Assembly (NCBI RefSeq): GCF_900105185.1
Contig: NZ_FNTJ01000001.1
Span: 2,748,501 to 2,812,500 of the forward strand
Length of the DNA: 64,000 bases
Direction: 5' to 3'
Origin: Pseudomonas saponiphila
GTDB taxonomy: Bacteria > Pseudomonadota > Gammaproteobacteria > Pseudomonadales > Pseudomonadaceae
Shown in pieces: positions 49,916-58,637 of this stretch (the stretch's first letter is position 1; each line of letters begins with the position of its first letter). The notes beneath the pieces were generated by a model. That model saw only the letters and a list, made by a program, of their open reading frames with translations, was not told the DNA's origin and ran no database searches. The position numbers were made by a program, and so were the translations under genes.

Positions 49916-50272
49916 ATGAATGAAAAACTAAAATGCGTTGATCTTCTTCAGGGCTTTTTAGACAGGGTTTATGGACAGGTGTCGAGAGAACAGGGCGGTT
50001 TATTAAGTAGAAGCTGTGGTCATTACGATTATGCGGGTGAAAAATTCTCTGTATATGTTACGGTTTTTCCCGAGGAAGTTGAGCTTGTTTTTGAAGGTGA
50101 GCAAGTAGAGGGCGGAAGTTTTGTTGTGAGTCTGGATATATGTACTCCTGAAGGGGAAATATTGAAGGGCAAGGTGATGTCTGCAAAAGGCGGTTGTGAC
50201 GAAATCAGGAAAGCTTTGGAGCGTTCAGAGGCCTCAGTACTTGCAGAATTTTTTAGGTTTCTCAACGTATGA
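49916..50272 (+). CDS. Orphan small protein downstream of the rhs fragment, possible immunity protein
   Basis: A 118-residue soluble, acidic protein (DLLQGFLDRVYGQVSREQGG, then FPEEVELVFEGEQVEGGSF). The ATG at 49916 follows GGGGAG. It is AT-rich like many toxin-immunity cargo genes and lies 115 bp after the rhs remains, the usual place for an Rhs immunity gene. No family is recognised, so the role is inferred from position. Confidence 0.6.
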   Translation: MNEKLKCVDLLQGFLDRVYGQVSREQGGLLSRSCGHYDYAGEKFSVYVTVFPEEVELVFEGEQVEGGSFVVSLDICTPEGEILKGKVMSAKGGCDEIRKALERSEASVLAEFFRFLNV

Positions 50273-50320
50273 AGTCAATGCATGCTTGGTTCCAATAATT
50301 GGGACGGATTTATTTTTGCA

Positions 50321-50546
50321 ATGAGTTATGAATGCAAGCTGGTGTCCGACGACACCACTTCAGCCAGCAAAGTAATGAAGGAAGTAGAGGGCAGTGGCAC
50401 ATGCGTTCGCGTGCAACAGCCTGGTGACCTCTACCTGAAAGATCAGTCGATCAGATGCGCACATCAGTCAGGCGTTCATAGTAAAAGACACAAAAAATGA
50501 GCGTGTTGATATTGAAGTAATAACTGGCAAAGCTTTTGTGGAGTAG
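50321..50546 (+). pseudogene. Frameshifted small ORF in the rhs debris
   Basis: MSYECKLVSDDTTSASKVMK continues to LYLKDQS near 50455, after which the protein-like sequence goes on in another frame (AHISQAFIVKDTKNERVDIE) and stops at 50546. One indel explains it. The family is unknown; it may be another toxin or immunity remnant. Confidence 0.45.
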
Positions 50547-50806
50547 CAAAATGCTCAATGATTATCTGAATAATAAAGGTTGTTACCTCGAATTGGGGCG
50601 GAGTTTTTATGGTTGTTTTTAATTGACGATTCAGGTGGGTAAAGTTGCTGCTGAAGTATTTAAGGCGCCTTATTGCAATGCTTTTAAGTGGTATGTAATT
50701 TATGGGTGGCAATCAAATGCTCTCCGCGAAAAATGAAGTAAATGGACAGATCCTTAGAGTTGTGTTGGATGAGGATGTACATGAACTTTGTTCATGTCGC
50801 GACAAG

Positions 50807-50911
50807 GAGGCAGAGATGTTCTACAACGCAAAACGCCGTCATGGTTTCAACAATCAGCTGTCACCAGTAGAGTTTGAAAAGCGTTACGCAATGAGCTTGC
50901 AAGGTGTCTAG
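50807..50911 (+). pseudogene. IS3-family transposase C-terminal remnant
   Basis: MFYNAKRRHGFNNQLSPVEF then EKRYA is the C-terminal signature of IS3-family OrfB transposases (the YN...RRH...L(S/T)P block). Only about 35 codons are left, fused to an unrelated upstream frame starting at 50702. Confidence 0.72.
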
Positions 50912-50991
50912 AGAATCCCGGGCGATTCAGTCAGCGCCGGGAGCGTTATCGGTAGAGTGAGATTTGTAGGGATGGGAAATAGCGCATAAAA

Positions 50992-51012
50992 TACTGGTTG
51001 TATATACAGTTA
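50992..51012. promoter_or_regulatory. LexA (SOS)-like box
   Basis: CTGGTTGTATATACAG (50994-51009), within TACTG...CAGTT, fits the LexA consensus CTG-N10-CAG with an AT-rich centre. An AT-rich run (TTATTTTTT) follows. The nearest gene rightwards starts at 51186; nothing intact lies to the left. Confidence 0.55.
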
Positions 51013-51185
51013 TTTTTTGAGATAGTCATTCCACTCCTCGGTCGCACAGGATGTGGATATCAGCTCGATATAGGTTCTGATCTACGCCTGTCCGAGTGAA
51101 GGCCTTGAGCCTCGAACCATCGCCTTTGAGCGACATGAAAGCGGAATCCTCCGCGAACAATCATTCGACTCAATAGGCAATCCAA

Positions 51186-51827
51186 ATGAAAAAGACTATC
51201 AGTGTTTCCCTGCTCGGTTTGTTGGCGCTTTTTGGTGCCAGCATGAGTGCCTTTGCTGACACAGCCATGTCCTGGAATCTTGCAAGGGATGTTCTTCTGG
51301 CAAAGGAGAGTTCTCCAGCGGGTTTTACCTGGACGTTCATGCAGAACACATCCGGGGTCAACAAGGCCGACAACTACGTCCCACTGCCATATTTCAAAGC
51401 AGACACCTGCAATAACCTGCCTGCAACCTGCTGGATGGACCAGGCCTCCGGCGCCCACGTTACAGTTCACATGAAGCCCTACATTTTCACCGCGAATGGT
51501 AGTTTTACGATCGCGGCTGGCAACGTGGCTTTTCACCCAGGGCAGAACAGTCAAACGATCATTCGCTGGGTGAGTCCAGTGGCTGGAGAGGTCAATGTCC
51601 TTGGGCGCGTGAATAGCGTCCACGACAGCTGTGGTGATGGTGTTGCTTGGTCGCTGAATTTGGGGGATACGGTCCTTCAATCCGGCAGCTTGGTCAGGGG
51701 TAACGGCGCAGTCTTTTCAGCGAGCAAGGTGCCTGTTGCCAAGGCCTCTGCCATCTACTTGGTCCTCGACAAGAAGGCCAACTACACCTGCGACAGCAGC
51801 ACCATCGACATGCTCATCACCAGATAA
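51186..51827 (+). CDS. Secreted protein with a beta-sandwich-like domain
   Basis: A 213-residue protein. The signal peptide MKKTISVSLLGLLALFGASM is cleaved near SAFA. The mature part has four cysteines (ADTCNNLPATCWMD; HDSCGDGV; NYTCDSS). A pattern recalling jelly-roll ligand-binding domains (IIRWVSPVAGEVNVLGRVNS, then GDGVAWSLNLGDTVLQSGSL and IYLVLDKKANYTCDSSTIDM) is seen in some surface carbohydrate-binding proteins. No catalytic residues are visible. It has a terminator and stands alone, 175 bp after a LexA-like box. Confidence 0.75.
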   Translation: MKKTISVSLLGLLALFGASMSAFADTAMSWNLARDVLLAKESSPAGFTWTFMQNTSGVNKADNYVPLPYFKADTCNNLPATCWMDQASGAHVTVHMKPYIFTANGSFTIAAGNVAFHPGQNSQTIIRWVSPVAGEVNVLGRVNSVHDSCGDGVAWSLNLGDTVLQSGSLVRGNGAVFSASKVPVAKASAIYLVLDKKANYTCDSSTIDMLITR

Positions 51828-51937
51828 ACAGAGGGTGCTCAGCCGTATCAGGCTGTAGTCGCCAGCTGACTGAAAGCCAAGAGCTTCACCGGAACAGCGC
51901 TGACAGCAGCTCCTTTGGTTGGCGTGTCCAGCCATTC

Positions 51938-51971
51938 AGCCCCGTCAGCCGAGAGGCCACGGGGCTTTTTT
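51938..51971. terminator. Terminator between convergent genes
   Basis: AGCCCCGT and ACGGGGCT pair, followed by six T. It lies between stops at 51827 (+) and 51984 (-). Confidence 0.85.
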
Positions 51972-51983
51972 GCAAGATGAAGA

Positions 51984-52550
51984 TTACCGAGGACCGGCTG
52001 GATTGGCAGCGCCATGCAGAAACATCTGTTCCACGATATTGGCCGAGTTGGCACTGGCGGCACGCCCACGGCGTTCGGCATCGACCATGGCGAAGATCAT
52101 GGTCAGGAACAGCTCGGTGAAGACCGCAGCAGTGATATCGATACGGAACGCGCCCAGTTGCTGGCCGCGCAGAAAGAATGCATCGAGGGCATCGAGATAG
52201 AACTGCCAACGTTTGCCTTCATCGGAGTCCGTGAACGTGTCAGGGCGATACTGAAAGAGCAGGAAAACCAGCATTTCACGATGCGCCAGATGCTCATTGA
52301 CCAAACTACGCAACGCCTGCGCAGGGTCGTCGTGCATCAGATCAGTCGTGCTGGTGATCTGGCTCAGCACCGTCTCACCGTGGCTTTTCATAATCAGCAC
52401 CAGGTTGTCACGGGTACCGCAAAAGCGATGCAGCGTAGCCTTGCTCACGCCAGCCGCCTCAGCCAGTTCCTTGAGCGTCGCCCTAGGGCGATCAACGATG
52501 GCCAGGGCCAGCGCCTTGATGAGTCGTTCGTCTTGGGGAGTCAGGGACAT
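51984..52550 (-). CDS. TetR-family transcriptional regulator
   Basis: A 188-residue regulator with a TetR-type HTH (ATLKELAEAAGVSKATLHRFCGTRDNLV) and a short helical ligand domain. No partner gene lies divergently within 300 bp. In pseudomonads such regulators often sit beside an efflux pump, but none is seen here, so the target may have been lost or be elsewhere. Confidence 0.88.
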   Translation of the reverse strand: MSLTPQDERLIKALALAIVDRPRATLKELAEAAGVSKATLHRFCGTRDNLVLIMKSHGETVLSQITSTTDLMHDDPAQALRSLVNEHLAHREMLVFLLFQYRPDTFTDSDEGKRWQFYLDALDAFFLRGQQLGAFRIDITAAVFTELFLTMIFAMVDAERRGRAASANSANIVEQMFLHGAANPAGPR

Positions 52551-52854
52551 CAGTCGTTCTCGAAGCGAATTTCAATGCGAGTGATTGTGCAGGAAAAGCT
52601 CATTACTGCAACCTTAGATGCCCTTGGGCATGACTTTGGCTCAAATGAGTCATTGCCTGTTCAGGTTCTTGCTCGAGATTTTTGAGCATTCGATGGTGAG
52701 CTTTGCGCTTCAGTACAAGCTGATGAGCCTGCTAGTACAGATCATCCACGAGGCGTGTCTAAGTTGATTGGCATTTGCACGGCTAGCAATCGGCTAGAGG
52801 CGGCTACTGGCGATAGTTCGATATCGGACGTCAAGGCGTATGCGGATTGGACTG
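52551..52854. other. Intergenic region
   Basis: Three hundred bases upstream of the TetR gene with no supported gene. Confidence 0.4.
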
Positions 52855-52989
52855 ATGGCGGCCATTGAAAGGCTAGTTACACTCTTCAAGCTCGGCGGCC
52901 CGATGGTGATGCTGGCAGGGCTTGCCATGGTTCTGTTCGGTGATAGATGGATATCGCCATTCTCTGGCCAAGTGCTGCGTTCAACTTAA
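52855..52989 (+). CDS. Possible 44-residue membrane peptide
   Basis: A short frame, MAAIERLVTLFKLGGPMVML then AGLAMVLFGDRW, with one hydrophobic helix and a basic/amphipathic start. There is no strong ribosome site. It could be a real membrane microprotein or a chance frame. Confidence 0.3.
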   Translation: MAAIERLVTLFKLGGPMVMLAGLAMVLFGDRWISPFSGQVLRST

Positions 52990-53094
52990 GCGTGCATCAA
53001 ATCCCACTCCGCGAATCACTACCTGGATACCGACAACGGTACGCCCCAGACGGGATCCCCCATGCCTTGCCTGCCCAGCGGCGTGATCTACATG

Positions 53095-53445
53095 GGTTGG
53101 AGCCTGAACAGCAGTTGCCGGTGCTTCTTGCTCAGGCTGCGCTGCTCAATGAGATTCTGGGTAAAGCTCATGGGCGCCGGCCAGGTGTAGATGGTCAGGT
53201 TGGTTGTCGAGCGGACACTCGATCTTCTGCGGATCGACCGCCCGGCACTTCGACTGCTGGTACTTGTAGCCAGGGGGCTTCAGGTGCATGCGCGGGGCCA
53301 GCAGCAATTGCCCGCCTTGAAGGGTGAAGCTGGCGCGCGCCTTGTCCACCGGCATGCGCGGCTGGACCTTGATCGCGGGAGCGTCGCGCGAGTCGGTTTG
53401 TTGGTAATAGCCGGCCGGGGGCCGACGTTGTCGCGGGGCGCGGGG
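53095..53445 (-). pseudogene. Remnant of an unidentified protein with a frameshift
   Basis: On the minus strand, GYYQQTDSRDAPAIKVQPRM, KPPGYKYQQSKCRAVDPQKI and ECPLDN are followed in another frame by LTIYTWPAPMSFTQNLIEQR and LSKKHRQLLF. The switch near 53203 looks like a one-base change. No start or signal peptide is present before it meets the end of xdhC. I do not recognise the family. Confidence 0.4.
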
Positions 53446-53446
53446 G

Positions 53447-54469
53447 CTAGGACGAACAGGCTACAGATTCAATGGCGTGTTTGGCCTGGGCGACGCTGAA
53501 GGCGCCCGGCAAACTGACGCCGTTCTTGGCGGCAAGGATCTCGGCCATCACGCTGACGGCGATTTCCGCAGGTGTCTTGCTGCCAATGTAGAGGCCGATG
53601 GGTCCGTGCAGGCGCTCAAGTGAGGCCGGGGTTTCAGCAAAATGCTCGATCAGGCGTTCGCGGCGCAGTTGGCTGTTGCGCCGCGAGCCGATGGCGCCGA
53701 TGTAGAACGCCGGGCTGTGGAGGGCTTCGAGGAGGGCCAGATCATCGAGTTTGGGGTCATGGCTCAAGGCGACGATGCAGGTTCGGAGGTCGACGGCAAA
53801 GTCGCGGACCACGTCATCGGGCATGCCGATGATGCGCTCCACGCCCTGTACCGCCCAGGTTTCGATGTATTCCGGACGAGGGTCGCAAACCGCGACCCTG
53901 AAGCCGTTGAACAAGGCCATGGTGGCCAGATACTCGGCCAGCGCGCCGGCGCCGATCATCAGCAGCCGATACGCCGGCCCCAGGGTATTGAACATCTGCC
54001 GGCCATCGAAACTGAACTGCTCGGGTGTCGCAGTGGCGGTCAGCGTCACCTCATTGCTGGCCAGAGTCAGGCCCCGGCGTATCAGGCGTCCGCTGTCGAG
54101 CGCAGCGAGCAGTTCATCCAGCGCTGGCCCCGACGGGTTGAATTCGAGAACCAGCTGCAGGGTGCCGCCGCAGGGCAAGCCGAAGCGATGGGCGTCGTCG
54201 GCGCTGACGCCATACTGCACCACCTCAGGCACGCCATCCTTGAGCCCGGCGCCGCCATGGGCGGTGCTATAGCGATGGATCAAGTCGTCCTCGATGCAGC
54301 CGCCGGACACGCTGCCGACCACCCGCCCATCCCCACGCAAGGCCATCATCGACCCCACCGGGCGCGGTGAAGAGCCCCAGGTGCGTGCCACCGTGACCAG
54401 CAGCACCGGTTCGGCGGCGGCGCGCCAGTCCCGTGCGGTGCGCAGGACTTGCAAGTCAATGCTTTCCAT
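53447..54469 (-). CDS. XdhC-family molybdenum enzyme maturation factor
   Basis: A 340-residue XdhC/CoxI-like protein. The N-terminal domain has VARTWGSSPRPVGSMMA and GSVSGGCIEDDL; the C-terminal Rossmann domain has LLMIGAGALAEYLATMALF and FYIGAIGSRRNSQLR. These proteins bind and sulfurate molybdenum cofactor and hand it to xanthine-dehydrogenase-like enzymes. The ATG at 54469 follows AGGAGAGGCGG. It is the last gene of the operon with the oxidoreductase subunits (58549 to 53447) and should serve the large subunit at 55851-58094. Confidence 0.92.
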   Translation of the reverse strand: MESIDLQVLRTARDWRAAAEPVLLVTVARTWGSSPRPVGSMMALRGDGRVVGSVSGGCIEDDLIHRYSTAHGGAGLKDGVPEVVQYGVSADDAHRFGLPCGGTLQLVLEFNPSGPALDELLAALDSGRLIRRGLTLASNEVTLTATATPEQFSFDGRQMFNTLGPAYRLLMIGAGALAEYLATMALFNGFRVAVCDPRPEYIETWAVQGVERIIGMPDDVVRDFAVDLRTCIVALSHDPKLDDLALLEALHSPAFYIGAIGSRRNSQLRRERLIEHFAETPASLERLHGPIGLYIGSKTPAEIAVSVMAEILAAKNGVSLPGAFSVAQAKHAIESVACSS

Positions 54470-54480
54470 CCGCCTCTCCT

Positions 54481-55851
54481 CTAGCGCATGTGCAGGATGA
54501 TCGGGCTGCTGCTGGCCGGATCGGTGTGCTGACGCAACTGGCTCACTGCCTGGGCCTGGACGGCGCTGCCGTGATTGCCCCAGGCGCCGCGCACGAAGGT
54601 CAGGACCTCGGCGATCTGCTGATCCGACAACTGTTCGCGCAAGGCCGGCATGCGATAGGCGTCCGGCACTCCCGCAGCCACGACACGCTGCGAGCCGTTC
54701 AGGGTGATGTTGATCGCCGAGGCACTTTCCCTGGCCAGGGCAGAGGTAGCCCCCGCCAGCGGCGGTATCCATTCGCCTTGCCCCTTGCCGTCCGGGCCGT
54801 GGCACGAGGCGCAGTGCGTCATGTAGGTGTGGGCGCCAGGCGCGTCCAGCGCCGTCGCGGTCGACAGTGCTTGATACTGCCAGGGCGCGCCGTCTCGCTG
54901 GCGATCCCCGGGCAGCGACTTGAGGTAACGGGCAATGGCCATCAGGTCCTGGTCGGTCATGAACTGGGTGGAGTTGTTGAACGCTTCGGTCATCGAGCCA
55001 TAGACCACAGCGTGCTCGTTGCGACCGGTCTTGAGGAACTGCACGATCTGCGCTTCGCTCCAGCGGCCCAGGCCGGTGTTGTGGTCGGCACGCAGGCTTG
55101 GCGCATACCAGCCATCGAGCAAGGCGCCGGCGAGGAACGGCGCTGCGGACTCATCCAGCGCCTTCTCGTTGAACGCCAGGCCGCGGGGCGTATGGCAGCT
55201 GCCGCAGTGTCCGGGGCCCTGAACCAGGTAAGCGCCGCGGTTCCACAGATCATCCTGCGTCGGTTTGACCGCGTAGGGCTCGGCGTCGACAAACACAGCG
55301 TTCCACAGGGCAATCGGCCAGCGCAGGTTCAGCGGCCAGGGAATGGCGCTGGGGATGTTCGCCTGCCTGACCGGCGCCACGCCTTTCATGAAGAACGCGT
55401 ACAGCGCCCGCACGTCGTCGTCACTGAGCTTGGCGTAGGACGGATAGGGCATCGCCGGGTACAAACGGCGGGCGTCGGGAGCCACGCCATGGCGCAGCGC
55501 CCGGTCGAAGTCCGCCAGGCTGTAGTGGCCGATGCCGCTTTCGGTGTCCGGCGTGATATTGGTCGCATGGATCGCGCCCAGCGGTGTGGCCATTTCCAGG
55601 CCCCCGGCGAACGGCGCGCCGCCCGGCACGCTGTGGCACGCCACGCAATCGCTGAGCCTGGCGACGTATTCGCCGCGGGCGACCAGCGCCGGGTCGATCT
55701 CGGCCGCCGTGATCGGGTGGCTGGCAAGCGCCGAGGCGGGCTCACGAGTGACGTACCAGGCCAGCAGGCCGGCCACGACCAGGCATGACGCTGTCAGCCA
55801 GCCAGCGGTTCTTGCGAATCGGCGGTTATTCATGGACGCTCCGGCGCTCAT
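54481..55851 (-). CDS. Tri-haem cytochrome c subunit of a membrane oxidoreductase
   Basis: A 456-residue membrane-anchored cytochrome with three CxxCH sites: CVACH near residue 69, CGSCH near 218 and CASCH near 350. The N-terminal anchor is LTASCLVVAGLLAWYV. This is the layout of the cytochrome subunit of acetic-acid-bacteria-type alcohol/aldehyde dehydrogenases. It should pass electrons from the molybdenum enzyme to ubiquinone or a terminal oxidase. Its ATG shares one base with the stop of the large subunit, and xdhC follows 11 bp on. Confidence 0.92.
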   Translation of the reverse strand: MSAGASMNNRRFARTAGWLTASCLVVAGLLAWYVTREPASALASHPITAAEIDPALVARGEYVARLSDCVACHSVPGGAPFAGGLEMATPLGAIHATNITPDTESGIGHYSLADFDRALRHGVAPDARRLYPAMPYPSYAKLSDDDVRALYAFFMKGVAPVRQANIPSAIPWPLNLRWPIALWNAVFVDAEPYAVKPTQDDLWNRGAYLVQGPGHCGSCHTPRGLAFNEKALDESAAPFLAGALLDGWYAPSLRADHNTGLGRWSEAQIVQFLKTGRNEHAVVYGSMTEAFNNSTQFMTDQDLMAIARYLKSLPGDRQRDGAPWQYQALSTATALDAPGAHTYMTHCASCHGPDGKGQGEWIPPLAGATSALARESASAINITLNGSQRVVAAGVPDAYRMPALREQLSDQQIAEVLTFVRGAWGNHGSAVQAQAVSQLRQHTDPASSSPIILHMR

Positions 55852-58094
55852 CAGGTGAAGGTGTGTCGGCTCATGGGCAGGCTGCGGACCCGCTGTCCGG
55901 TCAGCGCCGCCACCGCGTTCGCGACGGCCGGCGCGACCGCGGGCAACGGCGGTTCACCGATACCGCCCATTTTTTCTCCGCTCTCGACGACTCGCACGTG
56001 CACCCGCGCCATCCGCGCAGGCGGCAGGATCGGATACAAGTCGTAGTTGCGAGCCCGAGGCTTGCCATCGACCCACACCGATTCCTCCACCAGGGTCTGC
56101 GACAGCCCCAGCGCCACGGCGCCGTTGACTTGAGCCTCGACAATCGCCGGATTGACGATGCTGCCGGGGTCGATCGCCTGCCAGATGTCGTGCACCTTGA
56201 CCTGCCCGTTTTCGATGGAGACTTCGGCAATCACCGCAGTCTGGGTGCCGAACGGCGACGCCATGGCCACGCCTCGCGCCCGTCGGGTGCCGTCTTCGGC
56301 GGTAAAGGGCCCGCGCTTCCAGCCTCCCGACAGTTCACCCACCGCCTGCAGCAGGGTGGTCAGGCGCTGGTTGTCCCGCAGCAAGTGCAGGCGCAGTTCG
56401 AACGGGTCCTTGCCACCCTTGTCAGCCAGCTCGTCAAGGAAGGATTCGTAAAAGAAGTCGTTGAGGGAATTACCCACCGAACGCCAGTAGCCCAACATGG
56501 CCGGGCCCTTGACGTAGATCTGCGCGATGCGCTTGTGGGGAATCGCGTAGGACTTGCCCGACAAGCCTTCCAACGCCGTGGGGTCGAGCTTTTCACCCTG
56601 GCGGCCGGCGAGGGCCTCGGTCGGCCCCTCGGTGGCGCTGATCGCTTCGATTGCCAGGGGCCAGCCGTCGTTATCCAGGGCGGCGCGGAAATTCACCGCG
56701 GCCACCGGACGCAGCACGTCACGCAGGAACTCTTCCTCCCGGCTCCAGATCAGTTTTACCGGGCGGCCAACCGCCTTGGACAACTCGATCGCCTGGGGAT
56801 AGGGATTGGCTGAGTCGTAGAGAAAATGCCGCCCGAAGAATCCCCCCAGCAATGGCGAATGCAAGGTGATGCGCGATGGATCCAGCCCCGTGCGCTTGGC
56901 GATGTCCGCCAGGAACATGTCCGGCGCCTGGTTCGGCAGCCAGACCTCCAGCGAGCCGTCGGGGTTGAATCTGGCCAGCGCCGATGGCGGTTCCAGCTGC
57001 CCGTGGTTCAGGTATTGGTTGTGGTAGGCGGCGTCGATCCGGGTCTTGGCGCCGGCCAGAATCGACGTCACGTCGCCTTGGTTTTCGTCGTCCCTGGCCG
57101 GGCCCTTTTCATGGGCAAGGCGCTGGATCCAGCCGTCGCTGGAAAAGTCCTTGGGCATCGGCCGCACCTTGCTGTCGGCCGATGGCTCCAGCCAGTCGAC
57201 CTGAATCGCCTCCACCGCTCGTTTGGCGTGCCACCAGCGTTCGGCGACCACCGCCACGGCGCCTGGCAGGCGATGCACCGAGTGCACGTCTTTCATCGCC
57301 TTGACCTGCTCTTCGTTGCGCAGGCCGCCCACGGTCATGCCCAGGCGGGGGGCATGTTGAACGGCAGCATGCAGCATGCCGTCGACCTGCAGATCGATGC
57401 TGTAAAGCGCCTTGCCCGTGGACTTGTCGTAGGCATCGACGCGCTTGACCGGCTTGCCGATCCAGCGGAACCGGCTCGGGTCGCGCAGTGGCACGGAGGC
57501 CGGATCGGGAACCGGCAGATCCATCGCCCGCTCGGCCAGTTCACCGTAGGTCAGCGCGCGGCCCGACGCGGCATGCAGCACTTTGCCAGGCTCGGTGCTC
57601 AACTCGCTCACCGCCACCCCCAGCTGCAATGCGCCCGCCTGCAGCAGCATGGCGCGGGCCAGGGCGCCTAGGCGGCGCATGACCGGGTAACTCATGCGCA
57701 CCGACATGCTGCCGCCGGTGATGCGCAAGCCGTTGTCCATGACCACATAGGCCTCGCCGGGTGGCGCGGCCTCCACCAGGAAGGTCGCCGGGTCGGCGTC
57801 CAGTTCCTCACCGACGATCTGGGCCATCGCGGTGAAAGTGCCCTGGCCGCCTTCCATGAACGGGCACAGCAGGCGCACGCGGTTATCCGGGCGGATTTCC
57901 AGAAACGCCGGGACCTGGGTGCCACGCGCGGCAGTCGTCGCCGCTTGCACCCGGGGCGAACCCAGCGGCAGGCCGAACCCCAGCACCAGCGCGCCGACGG
58001 CGGTGCCGGTCAAAAAGCGCCGGCGCGACAGATTGACCGGATCGTTCAGGACCAGCGCCGAGGCGTCGAGGGAAGGATCGATTGCGGGCTTCAT
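55851..58094 (-). CDS. Molybdopterin-binding aldehyde oxidoreductase large subunit (IorB-like)
   Basis: A 747-residue enzyme of the xanthine oxidase family, closest in layout to the IorB/quinone-dependent aldehyde dehydrogenases. A Tat signal (SRRRFLTGTAVGALVLGFG) near residue 24 sends it folded to the periplasm. The molybdopterin loops include MEGGQGTFTAMAQIVGEEL, GGFFGRHFLYDSANP and the C-terminal IGEPPLPAVAPAVANAV with the catalytic glutamate region. It works with the 2Fe-2S subunit upstream (4-nt overlap) and the cytochrome downstream. Aldehyde or N-heterocycle oxidation is the family role. Confidence 0.92.
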   Translation of the reverse strand: MKPAIDPSLDASALVLNDPVNLSRRRFLTGTAVGALVLGFGLPLGSPRVQAATTAARGTQVPAFLEIRPDNRVRLLCPFMEGGQGTFTAMAQIVGEELDADPATFLVEAAPPGEAYVVMDNGLRITGGSMSVRMSYPVMRRLGALARAMLLQAGALQLGVAVSELSTEPGKVLHAASGRALTYGELAERAMDLPVPDPASVPLRDPSRFRWIGKPVKRVDAYDKSTGKALYSIDLQVDGMLHAAVQHAPRLGMTVGGLRNEEQVKAMKDVHSVHRLPGAVAVVAERWWHAKRAVEAIQVDWLEPSADSKVRPMPKDFSSDGWIQRLAHEKGPARDDENQGDVTSILAGAKTRIDAAYHNQYLNHGQLEPPSALARFNPDGSLEVWLPNQAPDMFLADIAKRTGLDPSRITLHSPLLGGFFGRHFLYDSANPYPQAIELSKAVGRPVKLIWSREEEFLRDVLRPVAAVNFRAALDNDGWPLAIEAISATEGPTEALAGRQGEKLDPTALEGLSGKSYAIPHKRIAQIYVKGPAMLGYWRSVGNSLNDFFYESFLDELADKGGKDPFELRLHLLRDNQRLTTLLQAVGELSGGWKRGPFTAEDGTRRARGVAMASPFGTQTAVIAEVSIENGQVKVHDIWQAIDPGSIVNPAIVEAQVNGAVALGLSQTLVEESVWVDGKPRARNYDLYPILPPARMARVHVRVVESGEKMGGIGEPPLPAVAPAVANAVAALTGQRVRSLPMSRHTFT

Positions 58095-58549
58095 GACAGG
58101 TTCCTCTTGCCGGCCAGCTCATGCAGGGCGGCATGAATGGCGTTGTAGGTACCGCAACGGCACAGATTGACCATCGCCGCGCGGATCTGCGCGTCGCTCG
58201 GCTCGGGGTTCTGCTTGAGCAGCGCCGTGGCCGCCATCACCTGTCCGGACTGGCAGTAGCCGCACTGGGCGACCTGCAGGTCGACCCAGGTGGCGACCAC
58301 CCGCTTGCCCACGGCATCGGCTTCGATGGCTTCGATGGTGGTGACCTCCCGGCCGACCACTCCGGCCACTGGCGTCACGCACGAACGCACCACATTGCCG
58401 TCCACCAGCACGGAGCAGGCGCCGCACTGCGCCAGCCCGCAACCGTACTTGGTGCCGGTCATGCCCAGATCATCGCGGATCACCCAGAGCAAGGGTGTAT
58501 CGGCGTCGGCATCGACCTGATAGGTCTTCTGGTTGATTTTCAGTTCCAT
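58091..58549 (-). CDS. 2Fe-2S subunit of the aldehyde oxidoreductase (IorA-like)
   Basis: A 152-residue iron-sulfur protein. The plant-type cluster is bound by GCGLAQCGACSVLVDG plus a later cysteine (VRSC), and the second cluster by CGYCQSGQVMAATAL and NLCRCGTYNAI, as in all small subunits of this family. It carries electrons from the molybdenum site to the cytochrome. It is the first gene of the operon; its stop overlaps the large subunit start by ATGA. Confidence 0.94.
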   Translation of the reverse strand: MELKINQKTYQVDADADTPLLWVIRDDLGMTGTKYGCGLAQCGACSVLVDGNVVRSCVTPVAGVVGREVTTIEAIEADAVGKRVVATWVDLQVAQCGYCQSGQVMAATALLKQNPEPSDAQIRAAMVNLCRCGTYNAIHAALHELAGKRNLS

Positions 58550-58637
58550 GGCTCACCCGCTTGATCATCGGTTGAAGGGCATTGTTGTCGGGGCTGACAC
58601 GCAGCGAGGCGCATCAGCGGTAAAACCGGTGCTTGGC

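Noticed and set aside
51060..51680. 206-codon minus-strand frame opposite the secreted protein
   Set aside because: The plus-strand gene has a signal peptide, ordered cysteines and a terminator; the antisense frame has none of these.
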